NCBI RefSeq assembly: GCF_009765225.1
Contig: NZ_VMSF01000001.1
Span: forward strand, 1,302,001 to 1,366,000
Direction: 5' to 3'
Origin: Leifsonia sp. AG29
GTDB lineage: Bacteria; Actinomycetota; Actinomycetes; Actinomycetales; Microbacteriaceae
Length of the DNA stretch: 64,000 bases
The translations under genes were made by a program, and so were the position numbers. Within the stretch, counting starts at the first letter, position 1, and each line of letters begins with the position of its first letter. The notes beneath the pieces are model-generated. The model was not told where the DNA came from. It was given only the letters and a program-made list of their open reading frames with translations, and ran no database searches. Below are positions 61,434 to 64,000 of this stretch, in pieces.

Positions 61434-62471
61434 TCAGAGCTCGTTCTGGCGGGGGATGACGACCTGTTTCACGATCAGGAGGATTCCGGCGGCGAACGGG
61501 ATTGCGACGAGCGCCCCGAGGATGCCCAGGAGGGTGCCTCCCGCCAGCGCAGCGACGACGACCAGTGCGCCGGGCACGGACACGGCCCGGTTCATGATGC
61601 GCGGGCTGAGGAAGTACGCCTCCACCTGCATGTACACGAGGTAGTAGATCGCGGCCGCGATCGCGGTCGGCGTGCCGGACAGGAAGCACACGGCGACGAT
61701 GATGACCGAGCCCGTGATCGTCCCGACCAGGGGGATGAGCGAGAAGAAGAAGGCGATGGACGCGAGCAGGATCGGGAACTTCGCGCCGATCACGCTGAGG
61801 AAGATGGCGCTGAGCACGCCGTTGACGAGAGCCAGGGCGACCTGCCCCATCACGTACTTGCCGACCGAGTCCGTGATCTGGTCGCCGAGGTCTGAGAAGC
61901 GCGCGCGGCGCGAGGCGGGCACGAGCTGGTAGCTGGCGCGCTTGATGCTCGGCAGCGACGCCGTGAAGTAGATGGTCAGGATCACGACGATGATGACCCC
62001 GAAGGCGCCCTGGACGATGCCGATGCCGGTCTGGAGGACCTTGCTCGTGATGTCCGGGAGGTTCTGCTGCAGCCACTTGGTGACCGCGTCGATGTTCTGC
62101 TGATTGACGATGGTCGGGAACTGGTGCTGCAGCCCGAGGAACCACTGCTCGGCGCCGCCGTTGTTGACCCAGCTGATCGTGTTGTTCACGAGCTGCGTCG
62201 CCTGATCGACCGCGATGGGGACGATCGCCCAGATGAGGCCCACGAACGCGCCGAGGATGACGACGAGCGCGACGAGAAGCGCGAGCCAGCGCGGGAACTT
62301 CCGGCGTTCCAGGAAGGCGATCAGGGGCTCGATGCCGAGCGCGAGGAACAGGGCCGCCCCGATGTAGGTGATGATCGTCGCGAGGCTGGTGATCGCGCTC
62401 AGGATGAGGATCCCGAGCCCGACGCCGAGCGTCCCGATCAGTCCCAGCCGGAAAGAATTCTGGATCTTCAC
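61434..62471 (-). CDS. AI-2E family transporter
   Basis: 345 aa, seven to eight transmembrane helices. Typical features: paired N-terminal helices, a long loop (about 95-150) and the C-terminal run SLIPLVGTITGSVI, YLVYMQVEAYFLSPRIM and GGTLLGILGALVAIP. Members export AI-2 or act in ion exchange; which one is unknown. ATG 62471 is 21 bases after the coiled-coil gene stop, so they are likely one operon. Confidence 0.9.
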   Translation of the reverse strand: MKIQNSFRLGLIGTLGVGLGILILSAITSLATIITYIGAALFLALGIEPLIAFLERRKFPRWLALLVALVVILGAFVGLIWAIVPIAVDQATQLVNNTISWVNNGGAEQWFLGLQHQFPTIVNQQNIDAVTKWLQQNLPDITSKVLQTGIGIVQGAFGVIIVVILTIYFTASLPSIKRASYQLVPASRRARFSDLGDQITDSVGKYVMGQVALALVNGVLSAIFLSVIGAKFPILLASIAFFFSLIPLVGTITGSVIIVAVCFLSGTPTAIAAAIYYLVYMQVEAYFLSPRIMNRAVSVPGALVVVAALAGGTLLGILGALVAIPFAAGILLIVKQVVIPRQNEL

Positions 62472-62492
62472 TGGTCTCCCCGGGGCTCGACG

Positions 62493-64000
62493 TCACTCGC
62501 TGTCTGCCGACACCTTCTCGGCCTGCTGGAGGAAGCCGCGCAGGTTCTCGAAGTACCCGGCGACGGCCTCTCGCTCGATCCTAATCTGGGAGAGACGCTC
62601 CTCCGCGTCAGCGACGAGGCGTTGCGTCCGCTCTTCGGCGTCGGCGATGAGCCCGTCCGCGCGCTCCTCGGCCTCGCGGACGATGCTCCGGGCGGTCTCC
62701 TCGGCCTCCTTGCGGGCCTCGGTGACGGTCTTCCGCGCCTCGGCCTCGAAGGCCTCGGCCTCGCTGCGGGCCTGGGCCGTCCGCTTGACCGCGTCGGCGA
62801 GCTGGAGGTTGGCCTCGTCGAGGTACTTCTGGGTCTGGGCCACCGCCTCCTGATGACGGGCCAGGTAGTCCTGCTCGGCCTCGTCGCGGCGGGCGCGCAG
62901 CTCGACGTCGAGGTCGATGCGCGCCTGCTCGATCCGCCGAGTGCTCGCGTCGACCTCTTCCCGGGTCTTGGTGCGGAGCTCGGCGAGCTCGGCTTCCAGC
63001 GCGGCTCGGGAGGTGGCGGCCTCCTGCTCGAACGCGGCCTTCCGTTCGGCCAGCTCGGCCTCCAGGGCGGTCCGTGCCTCGGCGAGCTCCCGGGCGAGCT
63101 CGGTGCGAGCCTCGGTGGTCTCCTTCTCGAGGTCGACGCGCGTCTGCTGGGCTTCCGCCGCGAGCGCGATGCGCGTCTCCTCGGCCTCGCGCTCGAGGGC
63201 CAGCCGCTGCTGCTCGCGCGCGTCAGCGAGCTCGTTCTCGGTGGCCGCCCGCTGGTCGGCGAGTTCGACGGAGGTGCGGCGAACGTCCTCCTCGAGCTGC
63301 CGCCGCGTCCGTTCGCGATCCTCCGCGAGGGCCGCCTCCGTCCGCTCGACCTCTGCTGCCAGGGCCGTCTTGGTCTGCTCGACCTCGGCGGCGAGGGCGG
63401 ACTTCGTGGTGGTGACCTCGGCCTCGAGAGCGGAGGTGGTCTGCGCGACCTCCGCCGCCAGGCGCTTCGTGGTCTGCTCGACCTCGGCGGCGAGGGCGGA
63501 CTTCGTCGTGGTGACCTCGGCCTCGAGGGCGGACCTGGTCTGCTCGACCTCGGCGGCGAGGGCGGACTTCGTCGTGGTGACCTCGGTGTCCAGGGCCGAG
63601 GTGGTCTGCTCGACCTCGGCCTCCAGAGCGGCCTTCGTCGCCTCGACCTCGGACTCCAGCTCCGCGCGGGCCGCCGCGAGCTCGGCCTCCACCTCGCTGC
63701 GGCGACGTGCGATCTCGTCGCCGAGCTTGCTCCGGGCCGTGTCGACCTCGAGCGCCAGTTCGGCGCGCACCCGGGCGGTCTCCTCCTCGAGTTCGCGTCG
63801 CTGACGCTCGGCCTCGGCCGCCAGCCGCGCCCGCGTCTGCTCGATCTCCGCGGCCAGGCTGCTGGCGGTCTGCTCGCGGTCAGCGGCGAGCTGGGCGGCG
63901 GTCGCGGTGCGCTCGGACTCGAGCGCGGCGCGGGTCTCGGTGGACTCCCGCTCGAGCGCGGTCCGGGTCTGCAGCGTCTCGTCGCCGAGCGCCTTGCGGG
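62493..64000 (-). CDS. Long 11-residue-repeat coiled-coil protein, C-terminal part
   Basis: The frame stays open to the right edge, giving at least 502 residues; the start is outside the window. Almost the whole visible part is coiled coil in 11-residue (hendecad) steps such as EVEQTTSALDT, EVTTTKSALAA, EVEQTRSALEA. Between 63370 and 63620 the repeats are nearly identical at DNA level (33- and 66-bp periods). A C-terminal region (DYLARHQEAVAQTQKYLDEA and IRIEREAVAGYFENL) ends the protein. The hendecad pattern recalls the Scy/FilP cytoskeletal proteins of Streptomyces polar growth; this is analogy, not homology. Confidence 0.85.
   Translation of the reverse strand, partial: RKALGDETLQTRTALERESTETRAALESERTATAAQLAADREQTASSLAAEIEQTRARLAAEAERQRRELEEETARVRAELALEVDTARSKLGDEIARRRSEVEAELAAARAELESEVEATKAALEAEVEQTTSALDTEVTTTKSALAAEVEQTRSALEAEVTTTKSALAAEVEQTTKRLAAEVAQTTSALEAEVTTTKSALAAEVEQTKTALAAEVERTEAALAEDRERTRRQLEEDVRRTSVELADQRAATENELADAREQQRLALEREAEETRIALAAEAQQTRVDLEKETTEARTELARELAEARTALEAELAERKAAFEQEAATSRAALEAELAELRTKTREEVDASTRRIEQARIDLDVELRARRDEAEQDYLARHQEAVAQTQKYLDEANLQLADAVKRTAQARSEAEAFEAEARKTVTEARKEAEETARSIVREAEERADGLIADAEERTQRLVADAEERLSQIRIEREAVAGYFENLRGFLQQAEKVSADSE

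Overview
The window is high-GC DNA (dense GTG starts, many start codons 6-9 nt behind a -10 box) whose gene content and order point to an actinobacterium of the family Microbacteriaceae, Leifsonia-like. This rests on synteny (rpsP-khpA-rimM-trmD, rplS-rnhB-DUF2469-yraN-comM-dprA-xerC-rpsB-tsf-pyrH-frr-cdsA, and rpmF-rnc-mutM-smc-ftsY-ffh) and on family-level recognition only; no database was searched.

Layout. 1-14.3 kb: end of ddl, DUF3515 lipoprotein, thiL, rsmD, a TPR protein, recG, coaD, a MoxR/DUF58/transglutaminase operon, yceD-rpmF-rnc-mutM and a tandem GNAT protein. 14.4-19.7 kb: a five-gene branched-chain amino acid type ABC uptake operon. 19.8-31.6 kb: smc, DUF2004, ftsY, a CHAD protein, ffh, two paralogous SGNH lipoproteins, a YbdK-type ligase and rpsP-khpA-rimM. 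31.6-37.9 kb: a GntR regulator/MFS pair with a three-site operator, trmD, map, a membrane protein, rplS, rnhB, DUF2469 and yraN. lepB is absent from its common place between rplS and rnhB.

38.8-48.8 kb: a 10,030-bp integrated element splits comM inside the Walker B codons. The ends share GAAGCA. The circularised junction gives an attP-like inverted repeat centred on a GA dinucleotide beside a large serine integrase. Cargo: a 713-aa tape-measure protein, a protein resembling phage small terminase, several very small ORFs with start/stop overlaps, zinc-knuckle proteins, operator-like palindromes, and a 110-bp nested inverted repeat with six GTGACG motifs. I find no large terminase, portal, capsid, protease or lysis genes. 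The simplest reading is a phage satellite or strongly reduced prophage; it is the main discovery candidate here.

48.8-64 kb: comM 3' remnant, dprA, xerC, an M23-like protein, a sugar-porter MFS, rpsB-tsf-pyrH-frr-cdsA, a DivIVA-motif protein, a secreted SLT-like protein, a small zinc protein, an alpha/beta hydrolase, an 84-bp tandem repeat array, an AI-2E family transporter, and the C-terminal part of a long 11-residue-repeat coiled-coil protein that runs off the window.

No rRNA, tRNA or CRISPR array was recognised. Apart from the listed tandem repeat array there is no gene-free stretch above about 300 bases.
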